From CBFHMJ01 sp965656875 (GTDB taxonomy: Bacteria; Pseudomonadota; Gammaproteobacteria; Enterobacterales; Alteromonadaceae), in the NCBI GenBank assembly GCA_965656875.1, contig CBFHMJ010000028.1, positions 196,477 through 260,476 of the forward strand: a stretch of 64,000 nucleotides of DNA, written 5' to 3'. Shown piece by piece: positions 53,562-63,064 of the stretch. The notes beneath the pieces are model-generated. The model did no database searches, was not told where the DNA came from, and saw only the letters and a list, made by a program, of their open reading frames with translations. Each line of letters starts with the position of its first letter. The stretch's first letter is position 1. The translations under genes and the position numbers were made by a program.

Positions 53562-56300
53562 ATGCTCACTCACGCGTTGAAATACTGGGGTAAGACCACG
53601 CCCAGCCAAAACAAAGAACCGACCTTTCACTTGCTTGCCTGGCACAGCCTTGATGTTGCCGCAGTCGGACAGGTGATACTCGACAACACCCGGTACATCG
53701 ACGATCTGACTGGCTTATTAGCCACTGACAAAGAAACCCTGACACCCATACTCGTTAGCCTGTTAGCGCTCCACGATGCCGGAAAATTCGCGGCCAGTTT
53801 TCAGGCGTTACAACCCTTCGAGCCGCAGCAGCAACTCAATGCATCATCTATCAAAACCTACGACAGCACCGAGTTTCGTCATGACTTACTTGGCATGATG
53901 ATGATTAATGCCCTGTCAAAAACAGCCGTAAAAAACCACGATCAAACCAGTACATTGCTCACTCATTTCAACGCGATTATCCCGCTGGTTGAACCCATCG
54001 TTGCCCATCATGGAAAACCCGTACTCTGGGGCGGACCGGGAAACCGACGCCAGGCCAGAAACGCCGAAAAATACTATCACCCTGACAATCTCCACCACTT
54101 ACAACACTGGATTCAGGCCATTGAACACCAGTTCAACCCGCAAATTCCCCAACACTGGCTACAAGACCCGGAATATTCCCACCTGATGAAACAAGCCAGC
54201 TGGACCCTGGCCGGGCTGGCGATAATGGCAGACTGGATTGCTTCATCCACCCATTATGTGTGCTACACACCAGAACCCATGCCACTGTCTGACTACTGGC
54301 AACGCGCTCTGCAACACGCAGAAAAAGCCGTTGCCAGTATCAAATTATTTGATACGACCCCACCCACACCCTTTCACGATTTCCAGCAAGCATTCAGCTT
54401 TCAACCAACGGCCCTGCAACACTGGGCGGAAACCATCGAGTTACACGACGAACCCCAGCTATTTATCCTCGAAGATCTCACGGGCTCCGGCAAAACCGAG
54501 GCAGCGCTCGCACTGACACAACGCCTGATAGACAACAAACTCGCCGACAGTTTTTATTTTGGGCTTCCCACCATGGCAACCGCCAACGCGATGTACAGTC
54601 GGCTGGTTAAATGGATGGATAACCTGTTTTCACCCCAGGACAAGCCCAGCCTGGTACTTGCCCACAGCGGCAACAACATACACGACGACTTTCAGGCATC
54701 GCTGATCAATTACGGTGAAGAACTCGACTATCACCCCGATGAACAAAGCGCCTCCGCCAACTGTCACCGCTGGTTCGCCGACAGCAATAAAAAAGCACTC
54801 CTTGCCCGCTGTGGCGTCGGCACCATCGATCAGCCCTTGATGGCCGTGATCCCGCAAAAACACCAGGCCATGCGCGTGTTTGGTTGCTGGCGAAAAGTCC
54901 TGATTTTTGATGAAGTTCACGTTGCCGACCCTTACATGCTTACCCTGATGGCTGAATTACTGAAAATCCACGCCAGTCACGGTGGACACGCCATACTGCT
55001 AACCGCAACACTCTCGTTAGCACAAAAGCAACAACTGCTCGCCGCCTGGCACGGCTATCAACCCGAGAACCCTGTTTCTGAAGCTTTTCCGGTCGCTACC
55101 CGGCTGTCAGCCAGCCAGTATCAACAAACCCCCATAACCACCCAAAACCAGCGTCGCACGGCTGTTAACTTCATTCATCACAGCGATGACGCCATTGAAT
55201 ACGCGCTGGAACAAGCCGGACAAGGCCAGTCTGTGGTGTGGATCAGAAACGCCGTAGATGACGCCAGAGACGCCTGGCAAGCCATTCGAGACCGGGCCGA
55301 AAACCCTGATCGTGTCCTGCTTTATCACAGCCGTTTTATCTGGCAGGACCGGGACCGCATCGAAAATAACGTCCTTAGTCACCTCAACAAAGACAGTAAA
55401 GCCCCCGACCGGCACGGCGTGATCATCATCGCCACCCAGGTATTTCAGGAATCCCTTGATGCTGACACCGATATCATGATCAGCGACATTTGCCCGATTG
55501 ACGACCTGATCCAACGGGCAGGGCGCTTACACCGCCACAACCGCAACGCCGACCGGGCATACGACGCTGCCGCTACTGACCCCAGAAGCCCGCCGAGTCT
55601 CACCATACTGGCACCAGAATTTGACCAACAACCTGGCCCCAACTGGCTGAAAAATGTCTTACCCAGCACCGAATTCGTGTATCGATCACCTCTGATTATC
55701 TGGAATACCCAACGTATTCTACGTGAACAGGGCCATATCACGCTGAAAGATAACGCCAGAGTACTGATCGAAGCCGTGTACGGCGACCAGGCTCAGGAGC
55801 CAGACGGCCTCTCCGACAAAGCCGCCGGTGCCGCCGCCAGCGAACGCATGCAGATCAACAAAGCCGAGAACATCCTGTTGCAATGGCAATACGGCTACAA
55901 CAAAGAAAGTTCACGCTACTGGCAAGGCGATTTTCCTGAAGACATCTCAACCCGACTCAGCGAAATCCTCACCCAGCCCGTCATTCTCGTTAAAAAATCC
56001 AACGACACCCTCGTGCCATTCGCTGCCAGCCCAACCAGCGACACAGCAACCCACGACTCAACAATCTCCAACACAAAAACCCCCAACACAAAAACTGGGG
56101 TACAACAGCTGATCCAACGCTCAACACTCAAGCTCAACAAAACCAAATACGCCGACAAACTCACAACCCCCGGTATTAATCAGACAGAAACCTTTAGCCG
56201 ACAATACCGCTTAAGCGGCTACGAAACCCTCTGGCTGGTGGAAGAAGACAAACAGTTTGGTTATGACTCGGTGGGAGGATTTTTTAGGTTGGGTGACTGA
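53562..56300 (+). CDS. cas3: CRISPR-associated helicase-nuclease Cas3 (type I-E)
   Basis: The 912-aa product has an N-terminal HD nuclease (WHSLD, H28; then LLALHDAGKFA, H71-D72; VAHHGKP) and a superfamily 2 helicase: LEDLTGSGKTEAAL, LIFDEVHVADPYM (DEVH box), LLTATL, VLLYHSRF and QRAGRLHRH. Cas3 is recruited by the Cascade R-loop and unwinds and shreds the target DNA. All catalytic motifs seem intact. It is separated from cas8e by about 240 bases. AGGGA precedes the ATG. Codon use is GC-richer than the neighbouring left-hand genes. Confidence 0.96.
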   Translation: MLTHALKYWGKTTPSQNKEPTFHLLAWHSLDVAAVGQVILDNTRYIDDLTGLLATDKETLTPILVSLLALHDAGKFAASFQALQPFEPQQQLNASSIKTYDSTEFRHDLLGMMMINALSKTAVKNHDQTSTLLTHFNAIIPLVEPIVAHHGKPVLWGGPGNRRQARNAEKYYHPDNLHHLQHWIQAIEHQFNPQIPQHWLQDPEYSHLMKQASWTLAGLAIMADWIASSTHYVCYTPEPMPLSDYWQRALQHAEKAVASIKLFDTTPPTPFHDFQQAFSFQPTALQHWAETIELHDEPQLFILEDLTGSGKTEAALALTQRLIDNKLADSFYFGLPTMATANAMYSRLVKWMDNLFSPQDKPSLVLAHSGNNIHDDFQASLINYGEELDYHPDEQSASANCHRWFADSNKKALLARCGVGTIDQPLMAVIPQKHQAMRVFGCWRKVLIFDEVHVADPYMLTLMAELLKIHASHGGHAILLTATLSLAQKQQLLAAWHGYQPENPVSEAFPVATRLSASQYQQTPITTQNQRRTAVNFIHHSDDAIEYALEQAGQGQSVVWIRNAVDDARDAWQAIRDRAENPDRVLLYHSRFIWQDRDRIENNVLSHLNKDSKAPDRHGVIIIATQVFQESLDADTDIMISDICPIDDLIQRAGRLHRHNRNADRAYDAAATDPRSPPSLTILAPEFDQQPGPNWLKNVLPSTEFVYRSPLIIWNTQRILREQGHITLKDNARVLIEAVYGDQAQEPDGLSDKAAGAAASERMQINKAENILLQWQYGYNKESSRYWQGDFPEDISTRLSEILTQPVILVKKSNDTLVPFAASPTSDTATHDSTISNTKTPNTKTGVQQLIQRSTLKLNKTKYADKLTTPGINQTETFSRQYRLSGYETLWLVEEDKQFGYDSVGGFFRLGD

Positions 56301-56488
56301 AGCGTTCGACACAGTAGACACCGGCAAAAACACCGGAGCAAACATTCGGAAAAACCAACGTAAACACGAATATTGCGAATCCGATATAAGCTAATGCACT
56401 GTAACTTAACGATAAAACATGTTTCTGAATTTTATCCTTGTACCTGGAAAAATATTCCGATATGCTCCGTTTCCAATTTAAGAAAATA

Positions 56489-56515
56489 CCCAATGTGAGA
56501 CGGATTCACATTGGG
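56489..56515. promoter_or_regulatory. Perfect palindrome before cas8e
   Basis: Ten-base arms CCCAATGTGA and TCACATTGGG separated by 7 bases, 25 bases before the cas8e ATG. It may be an operator for the Cascade operon or a hairpin in its leader. Confidence 0.55.
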
Positions 56516-56539
56516 GAACACCAACTGAAGGATTAACCT

Positions 56540-58144
56540 ATGAACCTCATTAACGACCCGTTTCTTATCGTCACAGACGTCGTTGATCAAAAAACACCCA
56601 TCACACTCTCACAACTCATCAACCCCGACTACCGAGACATCAGTTTCCCCCGCGCCGACTTCACCGGAGCCGCCTGGCAATTCGCGATTGGTGTACTGCA
56701 AACCACTTTCTATCCGGAAACCGAGCAACAATGGCTTGAATACTACCTGACGCCACCGGATGAACAGCAGCTACAAGACGCATTTTCTGCCGTGGTTCAC
56801 GCGTTTAATGTTGCTGGTGATGGCCCCCTGTTTATGCAGGATTTCGACAGTCTCAACGACGTAAAAGCCCCGAATGCCATCGAAGGCCTGTTGATGGAAG
56901 CCCCAGGCGGTAACGCGCTTAAACTCAATACCGACCACTTTGTTAAACGCAATTCGGTTGGCAGCCTGTCCGAATCACTTGCTGCACTCGCGTTATTTAC
57001 TCAGCAACTCAATGCCAGTTCCGGCGGTGTTGGCTATCGCGTCGGAATTCGTGGGGGCGGACCGTTAACCAATCTCGTCTTACCGGCTGATCCCAATGCC
57101 ACGCTGTGGCAGAAAATCTGGCTCAATGTCCTTAGTGTGCAAGCCTGGCCTGAACTCAGACAACCCCGTGATTTTAACGACGGGTCAATTTTCCCCTGGC
57201 TGGCACCAACCAAAGACAGCAAAGCCAAAAACACCGAAATACTACAGAAAGACATCCACCCGCTGCACATGTTCTGGGCGATGCCCCGCCGAGTCAGGTT
57301 ACTGGCTGACGAACAACCCGGCACCTGTTCAATGTCCGGTAAACACGGCAACACTTACAGCCAGTTTTTAACCAAAAATTACGGTAATAACTACGCAGGT
57401 GACTGGTGGCATCCCTTAACTCATTACCGCCTCGATCAGAAAAAGAACGAAAACCTCTCAACCAAAGGCAAGCCCCTGAATTTTAAACACTGGCACGGCC
57501 TCACAATGCTGGACGAGAGCGATAAAAAAATGGCTAATTACCCCGCCAGAGTCGTGCAATGCTGGGATGAATATCGGGCAGACCTGCTGGCCGATGCCAC
57601 TGATACGGAATACCTCAATCCACAACTGTTTTTATTTGGCTACGACATGGATAACGCCAAAGTCAAAGGTTGGTACACCGCCACCATGCCAATCCTGCAT
57701 TGCGACGCCGAGCAACGCGATCAGATGATTGACCTGATCAATGCACTGTTAAAAGTCGTAGATGATACCCAGTTCGCACTGCGTGTTTGCCTGAAAGAAG
57801 CCTGGCAGGGCAACAGCAATAAACAAACCCTCGATCTGTCCACCTTCGACACCGATTTTTATCAACGCACAGAAACCCGCTATTACCAGGTCATGCACGA
57901 CCTGTTCACCCAGCGGCAAAACGGCAAATATCCCCAATCCGTCAAACAATTTTTAAACGGGATCAATGACGTTGCACTGGCATTATTCGATGAAGTCACC
58001 ATCGACAATCCAGACTCAGATAAACAACGCCATAAAAACCGTTATTTCACCGCACGTAACAAGCTCAAAGCCATGCTCTATGGCAGCAAAAAACGCAAAG
58101 ACTTTCTGACTGAATACCCGATCAATGAAAAGGAGAACAATTGA
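56540..58144 (+). CDS. cas8e: Cascade large subunit Cas8e (Cse1/CasA)
   Basis: The 534-aa product begins MNLINDPFLIVTDVVDQK and contains FTGAAWQFAIGVLQTTF and GGPLTNLVLP, typical Cse1 blocks. This subunit recognises the PAM in foreign DNA and recruits Cas3. It is the first gene of the Cascade operon, its TGA overlapping the next ATG as TGATG. AGGA precedes the ATG. Confidence 0.95.
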   Translation: MNLINDPFLIVTDVVDQKTPITLSQLINPDYRDISFPRADFTGAAWQFAIGVLQTTFYPETEQQWLEYYLTPPDEQQLQDAFSAVVHAFNVAGDGPLFMQDFDSLNDVKAPNAIEGLLMEAPGGNALKLNTDHFVKRNSVGSLSESLAALALFTQQLNASSGGVGYRVGIRGGGPLTNLVLPADPNATLWQKIWLNVLSVQAWPELRQPRDFNDGSIFPWLAPTKDSKAKNTEILQKDIHPLHMFWAMPRRVRLLADEQPGTCSMSGKHGNTYSQFLTKNYGNNYAGDWWHPLTHYRLDQKKNENLSTKGKPLNFKHWHGLTMLDESDKKMANYPARVVQCWDEYRADLLADATDTEYLNPQLFLFGYDMDNAKVKGWYTATMPILHCDAEQRDQMIDLINALLKVVDDTQFALRVCLKEAWQGNSNKQTLDLSTFDTDFYQRTETRYYQVMHDLFTQRQNGKYPQSVKQFLNGINDVALALFDEVTIDNPDSDKQRHKNRYFTARNKLKAMLYGSKKRKDFLTEYPINEKENN

Positions 58145-58791
58145 TGTCCATCGAAACAGCCATTTTTGATAACAAAGTCGTGCAAAACTGGTGGGACCGC
58201 CTACAACTCAGTGAAGCGGAGCTTCAGGAAAAAAACAGCACCCGCTGGCCCGGTCATTACAGACCACAGTTACAACGCTGTAAAACCTGGGACCAGGCCA
58301 TGCTAACGGACGGGTTTCGGGCCTTGTGGTTTGCATTAGTCGATGCGCAGGAAAATCACCACGATCCCGAAAGTCAGAAATGCCGCTGGCAAGCCTCATA
58401 TGAAGCCTGGGCCACAGTCGCTATGGTGTTATCTCATTTGCGTAAAAGTCACCGCCGACCCTTTGGCCTCACAATGGCAGGGGCAAATAAAGACAATAAA
58501 ACCCAAAAAATCGTTCCAGACACCGACGAAAGAGGCGAAAAACGCACCAAGCCCATCGTTAGTGATCTGCGTCTGCACCAGTTACTGGCCGCTAACGATG
58601 AAACCGAATTCGCGATACGCATGATCCGCACCATCAAGCTGGTGGATGCCACCGCCGACCCGCTTGAAGTCGCTTGTGACATTTTGCAGTGGTTCCGGGA
58701 GCGAGACCTGGACTACAACGAAAAAGGCCCGAATCGCCTGGCTGTTCGATGGGGCATGCATTACTACAACGCCTATCCACACGTTGATTAA
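58144..58791 (+). CDS. cse2: Cascade small subunit Cse2 (CasB/Cas11e)
   Basis: The 215-aa product has NWWDRLQLSEAELQ and RAxLRR-like basic helices of Cse2, the small subunit that stabilises the R-loop. Its ATG overlaps the cas8e stop by one base. Length is somewhat above the E. coli protein. Confidence 0.92.
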   Translation: MSIETAIFDNKVVQNWWDRLQLSEAELQEKNSTRWPGHYRPQLQRCKTWDQAMLTDGFRALWFALVDAQENHHDPESQKCRWQASYEAWATVAMVLSHLRKSHRRPFGLTMAGANKDNKTQKIVPDTDERGEKRTKPIVSDLRLHQLLAANDETEFAIRMIRTIKLVDATADPLEVACDILQWFRERDLDYNEKGPNRLAVRWGMHYYNAYPHVD

Positions 58792-58826
58792 TAAGAATAA
58801 ACACAGATTTAATTCAAGGACTTACC

Positions 58827-59858
58827 ATGAGTAAATTTATTCAGCTTCACCTGCTAACCTCGTACCCGCCATCAAACCTGAACCGTGATGACCTGGGCCG
58901 TCCTAAAACGGCGACAATGGGCGGTACTGAACGACTGCGGGTTTCTTCTCAAAGCCTGAAACGCCACTGGCGCACGTCCGATTTATTCCAACAGGCACTG
59001 GGTGAGCACACCGGTATCAGAACCAAAAAACTGGGCATTGAACTCTTCGACAAACTTGTTGCCGCTGACATTACCGAGAAACAAGCTAAAGACTGGGCGC
59101 AGCAAATCGCTGGCGTATTTGGCAAGCTTAAAAAAGACAGCGTGGAACTCGAACAACTGGTTCACGTTAGCCAGGCTGAACTTAACGCCATGAATGACCT
59201 GGTCGACACCCTGATTAATGAAAAACGTGAACCCGAAAAAGACGAATTAAAACTCCTTCGCAACGATGAAATGGCCGTCGATATTGCCCTGTTTGGCCGA
59301 ATGTTAGCCAGTTCACCCGATTACAACGTTGAAGCCGCTTGCCAGGTTGCTCACGCCATTTCAGTGCACGCTGTCACCGTTGAAGACGACTATTTTACGG
59401 CTGTTGATGATCTGAATACTGCGGGTGAACAAGGCTCTGCTCACATTGGTGAAAGCAGTTTTGCGGCTGCGTTGTACTACTTATACGTGTGCATCGACAA
59501 AGAACAACTGGTTGCTAATCTTAACAATGATTTGGCACTCGCTAATAAAGCCATTGCAGCCTTTGTCGAATCGGCGGTGAAAGTCTCGCCAACCGGCAAA
59601 CAAAACAGCTTTGCTTCCCGCGCTTATGCCAGCTATGTCCTGGCGGAAAAGGGCAATCAACAACCACGCTCCCTGTCTGTCGCCTTCCTGAAAGCCATTC
59701 GTTCACAAGATATTGCAACCGATGCGATCAACGCACTGGAAACCCAGCGTGAACATTTTGATCAGGTTTACGGTGCCTGTGCTGATGACTGTAAGCAGAT
59801 CAATGTGTTAACAGGCGAGGGCAGTTTTAACGAGCTGACCGCCTTTATTGCAGACTAA
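58827..59858 (+). CDS. cas7e: Cascade backbone subunit Cas7e (Cse4/CasC)
   Basis: The 343-aa product begins MSKFIQLHLLTSYPPSNLNRDDLGRP and contains RVSSQSLKRHWR, the Cas7e signature. Six copies form the filament along the crRNA. It follows cse2 by 35 bases with AAGGA upstream. Confidence 0.96.
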   Translation: MSKFIQLHLLTSYPPSNLNRDDLGRPKTATMGGTERLRVSSQSLKRHWRTSDLFQQALGEHTGIRTKKLGIELFDKLVAADITEKQAKDWAQQIAGVFGKLKKDSVELEQLVHVSQAELNAMNDLVDTLINEKREPEKDELKLLRNDEMAVDIALFGRMLASSPDYNVEAACQVAHAISVHAVTVEDDYFTAVDDLNTAGEQGSAHIGESSFAAALYYLYVCIDKEQLVANLNNDLALANKAIAAFVESAVKVSPTGKQNSFASRAYASYVLAEKGNQQPRSLSVAFLKAIRSQDIATDAINALETQREHFDQVYGACADDCKQINVLTGEGSFNELTAFIAD

Positions 59859-59870
59859 TCGGGAGTTCAT

Positions 59871-60668
59871 ATGAGCACTAACACCGATTACCTGGTGTTT
59901 CGGCTTTACGGCCCGATGGCCAGTTGGGGGGAACCCGCGCCAGGCGGAGAAAGACCCTCCAGCCTGGTGCCGACACGCAGTGCCGTGTTGGGACTCATCG
60001 CCGCTGCGCTGGGAATTGAACGCCACGATAAACCCAGGTTAACCGAACTCGCGTCCAGCCTGTTGCTTGGTTTTAAAGTGATCAGTCCTGGCCGCTATTT
60101 GCAGGACTTTCACACCGCGCAGGTGCCATCGGTTAACAAAAAACGCCCGTTCTTAACCCGAAAAGAAGAACTGGGCCTCGGTCCCGTCAATACCGTGTTA
60201 TCTCGGCGCGATTACCGGTGTGATGGACAATGGATCGTTGCTGTCTGGTTAAATCCGGCGGCAACCTCATCCCGAACGCTGACCGACATTGCCGAACACC
60301 TGAAAAAACCCCGGTTCCAACTCTATCTTGGCCGAAAAAGCTGCCCGTTGGCCGCGCCGTTACAGCCCGTGCTGGTTAATGAAAACCATGTACGCGCTGC
60401 ACTCGATACCCCGTTTGCGGATATAGCCCCGGCGAAACATCAGGTCAGCGAGCCAGCTAATAATACCCACAGCTATTACTGGCAGGGTGATATCAATCAC
60501 GCCGGACTCACCGCCGCACAACGCCGCCAGGTCAGAACTGAACGGGTGTGGGACGAACCGGTTGACCCAACCGCCCGCTTATTTGAAAGCCGGGTGCAAC
60601 ACGTCTGGACACAGCAACACACCGCTAAGAAACACGCTGATCCAGAACAACAGGGAGAATCATCATGA
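59871..60668 (+). CDS. cas5e: Cascade subunit Cas5e (CasD)
   Basis: The 265-aa product shows FRLYGPMASWGE, the Cas5 glycine-rich motif, and SLVPTRSAVLGLIAAALG. It caps the 5' handle of the crRNA. It overlaps cas6e by four bases (ATGA). Confidence 0.95.
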   Translation: MSTNTDYLVFRLYGPMASWGEPAPGGERPSSLVPTRSAVLGLIAAALGIERHDKPRLTELASSLLLGFKVISPGRYLQDFHTAQVPSVNKKRPFLTRKEELGLGPVNTVLSRRDYRCDGQWIVAVWLNPAATSSRTLTDIAEHLKKPRFQLYLGRKSCPLAAPLQPVLVNENHVRAALDTPFADIAPAKHQVSEPANNTHSYYWQGDINHAGLTAAQRRQVRTERVWDEPVDPTARLFESRVQHVWTQQHTAKKHADPEQQGESS

Positions 60669-61402
60669 CGGATCTGTATTTTTCTCGCGTAACCGTCAAT
60701 CCCCGTATGCTCGGGATGAAACTGTTACAACCCGGCAGCGGTGACGCCAGTTACCTGCATCACCAGATACTCTGGAACCTGTTCGACGAATTCAGCGATG
60801 AACAACGCCGCGCCGCTAATCCCACCAATAACCCTAACACCGCCCCGTTTATCTTTCGGGCTGAAGAAGGTCATTACGGCCAGTTGCAATTTTTGATGCT
60901 ATCCCGGCTAAATCCGGCGCAGGATATCGCCGGATTACAGGTGGAAACCAAACCCTGGCAACCGATTTTAGCCCAGGGGCAGACACTCGCCTTCAGCTTA
61001 CGCGCTAATCCCACGGTTGCGCAGGTCACGCAACCAGAACGGAATAAACGAGGCAAGCGCCAGGACGTCATGACCGTAAAACGCCTGCAACTCAAAGAAA
61101 ACGGCGTGACAGACCCCAGTCAGTTAAAACTCGGCATGATCCAGGCCGCGATTGACTGGCTCAGTCATAGCCAACGGCTTGAACGCTGGGGGATTTCTCT
61201 GCCAGTACAACCCAACGTCGATAGCTGGCAACAACACCAGTCGTTGAAACAAAAAGCATCATCAACGATTTCATTTACCAGCGTTGACTATCAGGGGTTG
61301 CTCACGGTTGAAAATCCGGCACTGTTTCTGGAGCAATGTGCGCTTGGTCTTGGCCGCGCTAAACGATTCGGTTGCGGCCTGATCCTGTTGCGCAGACCAT
61401 AG
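60665..61402 (+). CDS. cas6e: crRNA-processing endonuclease Cas6e (CasE)
   Basis: The 245-aa product has a ferredoxin-like fold, with Tyr30 and His33 in SYLHHQILW as the probable catalytic pair (spaced as in E. coli Cas6e), and a C-terminal glycine-rich loop ALGLGRAKRFGCGL. It cuts the pre-crRNA within each repeat hairpin and stays bound to the 3' handle. Confidence 0.95.
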   Translation: MTDLYFSRVTVNPRMLGMKLLQPGSGDASYLHHQILWNLFDEFSDEQRRAANPTNNPNTAPFIFRAEEGHYGQLQFLMLSRLNPAQDIAGLQVETKPWQPILAQGQTLAFSLRANPTVAQVTQPERNKRGKRQDVMTVKRLQLKENGVTDPSQLKLGMIQAAIDWLSHSQRLERWGISLPVQPNVDSWQQHQSLKQKASSTISFTSVDYQGLLTVENPALFLEQCALGLGRAKRFGCGLILLRRP

Positions 61403-61414
61403 CAGGGCAGTGTC

Positions 61415-62329
61415 ATGGCATTTACTCCACTTCGGCCCCTACCCATAAAAGACCGCCGCTCGATGCTGTTTATCGGGCGTTCACAAATTGATGTCAAAGA
61501 CGGTGCGTTTGTCGCGATTAACGAAGAAAACGGCGAACGCATGGTCACACCAATCGGCACATTCACCTGTTTGATGCTTGAACCCGGCACGCGTATTTCC
61601 CATGCCGCCGTCAAACTCGCCGCAGAAGTGGGCACTCTGTTGGTATGGGTTGGTGAAGGCGGCGTGCGATTTTATGCTGCAGGGCAACCCGGTGGCGCAC
61701 GCGCCGACAAACTCCAGTATCAGGCCCGACTCGCCGGTAACGACGAACTACGTTTAAAAGTGGTTCGCAAAATGTTTGCAATCAGATTTGGTGAAGAAGC
61801 CCCGCAACGCCGAAGCGTTGATCAGCTCAGAGGCATAGAAGGCAGCCGAGTCCGAGCTTGCTACCAACAACTGGCGCAAAAATACGGGGTTGAATGGCAT
61901 GGCCGCCAGTACGATCCAAAAAACTGGGATGGCAGCGACATCATTAACCAATGCATCAGCGCTGCAACGGCCTGTTTATATGGCATTACCGAAGCCGCGA
62001 TTCTCGCCGCTGGTTACGCACCCGCGCTCGGGTTTCTTCATGTTGGCCGCCCACAAAGTTTTGTTTACGACATTGCCGACATCATTAAATTTGATTCCGT
62101 CGTTCCGCTCGCGTTTAAAATCGCTGCCACCTCACCCAGCGAACCCGACCGGGCCGTGCGTATTGGCTGCCGTAAACTATTTACCGAACACAAAACCCTC
62201 GACAAACTCATTCCCTTAATCGAAGACGTACTGGCCGCTGGCGAAATACAGCCTCCGGAACCCTGGCCAGACAGCCAACCGCCACCATTTCCAGCGCCAG
62301 AACAATTTGGCGAAGAAGGCCACCGATAA
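61415..62329 (+). CDS. cas1: CRISPR adaptation integrase Cas1 (type I-E)
   Basis: The 304-aa product has the expected metal-binding residues in GIEGSRVRACY (Glu), GFLHVGRPQSF (His) and DIADIIKFD (Asp). It is slightly longer at the C-terminus, which is Pro-rich. With Cas2 it inserts new spacers at the leader-proximal repeat. The stop overlaps the cas2 start by one base. Confidence 0.96.
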   Translation: MAFTPLRPLPIKDRRSMLFIGRSQIDVKDGAFVAINEENGERMVTPIGTFTCLMLEPGTRISHAAVKLAAEVGTLLVWVGEGGVRFYAAGQPGGARADKLQYQARLAGNDELRLKVVRKMFAIRFGEEAPQRRSVDQLRGIEGSRVRACYQQLAQKYGVEWHGRQYDPKNWDGSDIINQCISAATACLYGITEAAILAAGYAPALGFLHVGRPQSFVYDIADIIKFDSVVPLAFKIAATSPSEPDRAVRIGCRKLFTEHKTLDKLIPLIEDVLAAGEIQPPEPWPDSQPPPFPAPEQFGEEGHR

Positions 62330-62622
62330 TGGCATTATGCATGGTTGTCACCGAAGCCGTACCACCCCGTTTGCGAGGTCGTTTAGCCGTCTGGTTACTT
62401 GAAGTTCGTGCAGGCGTTTATATCGGCGACGTGTCAAAACGTTCCCGAGAGATGATCTGGTCAACCATTAGGGACCTGGCCGAAACCGGCAATGTTGTAC
62501 TCGCCTGGGCCAGTAACAACGAATCCGGGTTTGAATTTGTCACCTGGGGTGAAAATCGCCGCACTCCCGTCGATTTCGACGGCTTGCGACTCGTGAAGTA
62601 CACCCCCGAATCAACAAACTGA
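62329..62622 (+). CDS. cas2: CRISPR adaptation protein Cas2 (type I-E)
   Basis: The 97-aa product has MVVTEAVPPRLRGRLAVWLLEV and GVYIGDVS, the Cas2e blocks. It forms the dimer that bridges two Cas1 dimers. Last cas gene of the operon. Confidence 0.96.
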   Translation: MALCMVVTEAVPPRLRGRLAVWLLEVRAGVYIGDVSKRSREMIWSTIRDLAETGNVVLAWASNNESGFEFVTWGENRRTPVDFDGLRLVKYTPESTN

Positions 62623-62653
62623 TACACCGCTCTTTAACAATCTGGACAATCCC

Positions 62654-62701
62654 TTCCGGTTTTTTATGCCAGAAAAAACCGGAATTTCCCTATCAGGGAA
62701 A
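62654..62701 (+). terminator. Tandem hairpins after cas2
   Basis: The first has perfect 12-bp arms TTCCGGTTTTTT and AAAAAACCGGAA with a 7-base loop. The second, partly sharing its end, has 7-bp arms TTTCCCT and AGGGAAA. They lie 30-80 bases after the cas2 stop and would end the cas transcript. Confidence 0.65.
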
Positions 62702-63064
62702 AACCACCTCGTAAAACACCAGGGAAAAAGCAAACAACACCCCCTTGCCGCACCAGGAACAACACCCAATCACCGCCCATAGTTGATTAATTTCAGCCAT
62801 AAAAAGCTGTTTTTACCCAAGGTAAAAATACTGTAACGACCCAGCTCCAACACAACAGACTGATTAAACTAAAAATAATCAGAAAAAAGTTGGTAGATTC
62901 CCGTAAGCATAGAAACCAGATGGGGGGTAAAAATTAAAATAGTAATTAAATCAATGGGATAAATGAATTTTGCAGAGAGATAAATTTACTTCATATGTTA
63001 AATAAACGTTGGTACCTTGATCCGGTGTCTAAAAGTATTTTAAATACAGATGGATACGTTTAGA
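62702..63064 (+). promoter_or_regulatory. CRISPR leader region
   Basis: AT-rich region of about 360 bases immediately before repeat 1, on the cas-gene side. It would hold the crRNA promoter and the site where Cas1-Cas2 inserts spacers. A sequence one mismatch from an IHF site lies at 62949-62961, but it is about 100 bases from repeat 1, farther than in E. coli. Confidence 0.75.

Noticed and set aside
56284..56493. 69-codon minus-strand frame with a hydrophobic stretch between cas3 and cas8e.
   Set aside because: TTG start inside the palindrome, no ribosome site, and it overlaps the end of cas3 and the Cascade leader. A small membrane protein is not excluded but cannot be supported.
62949..62961. 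IHF-like site in the CRISPR leader.
   Set aside because: One mismatch and about 100 bases from the first repeat, whereas IHF sites needed for spacer integration in E. coli lie much closer.
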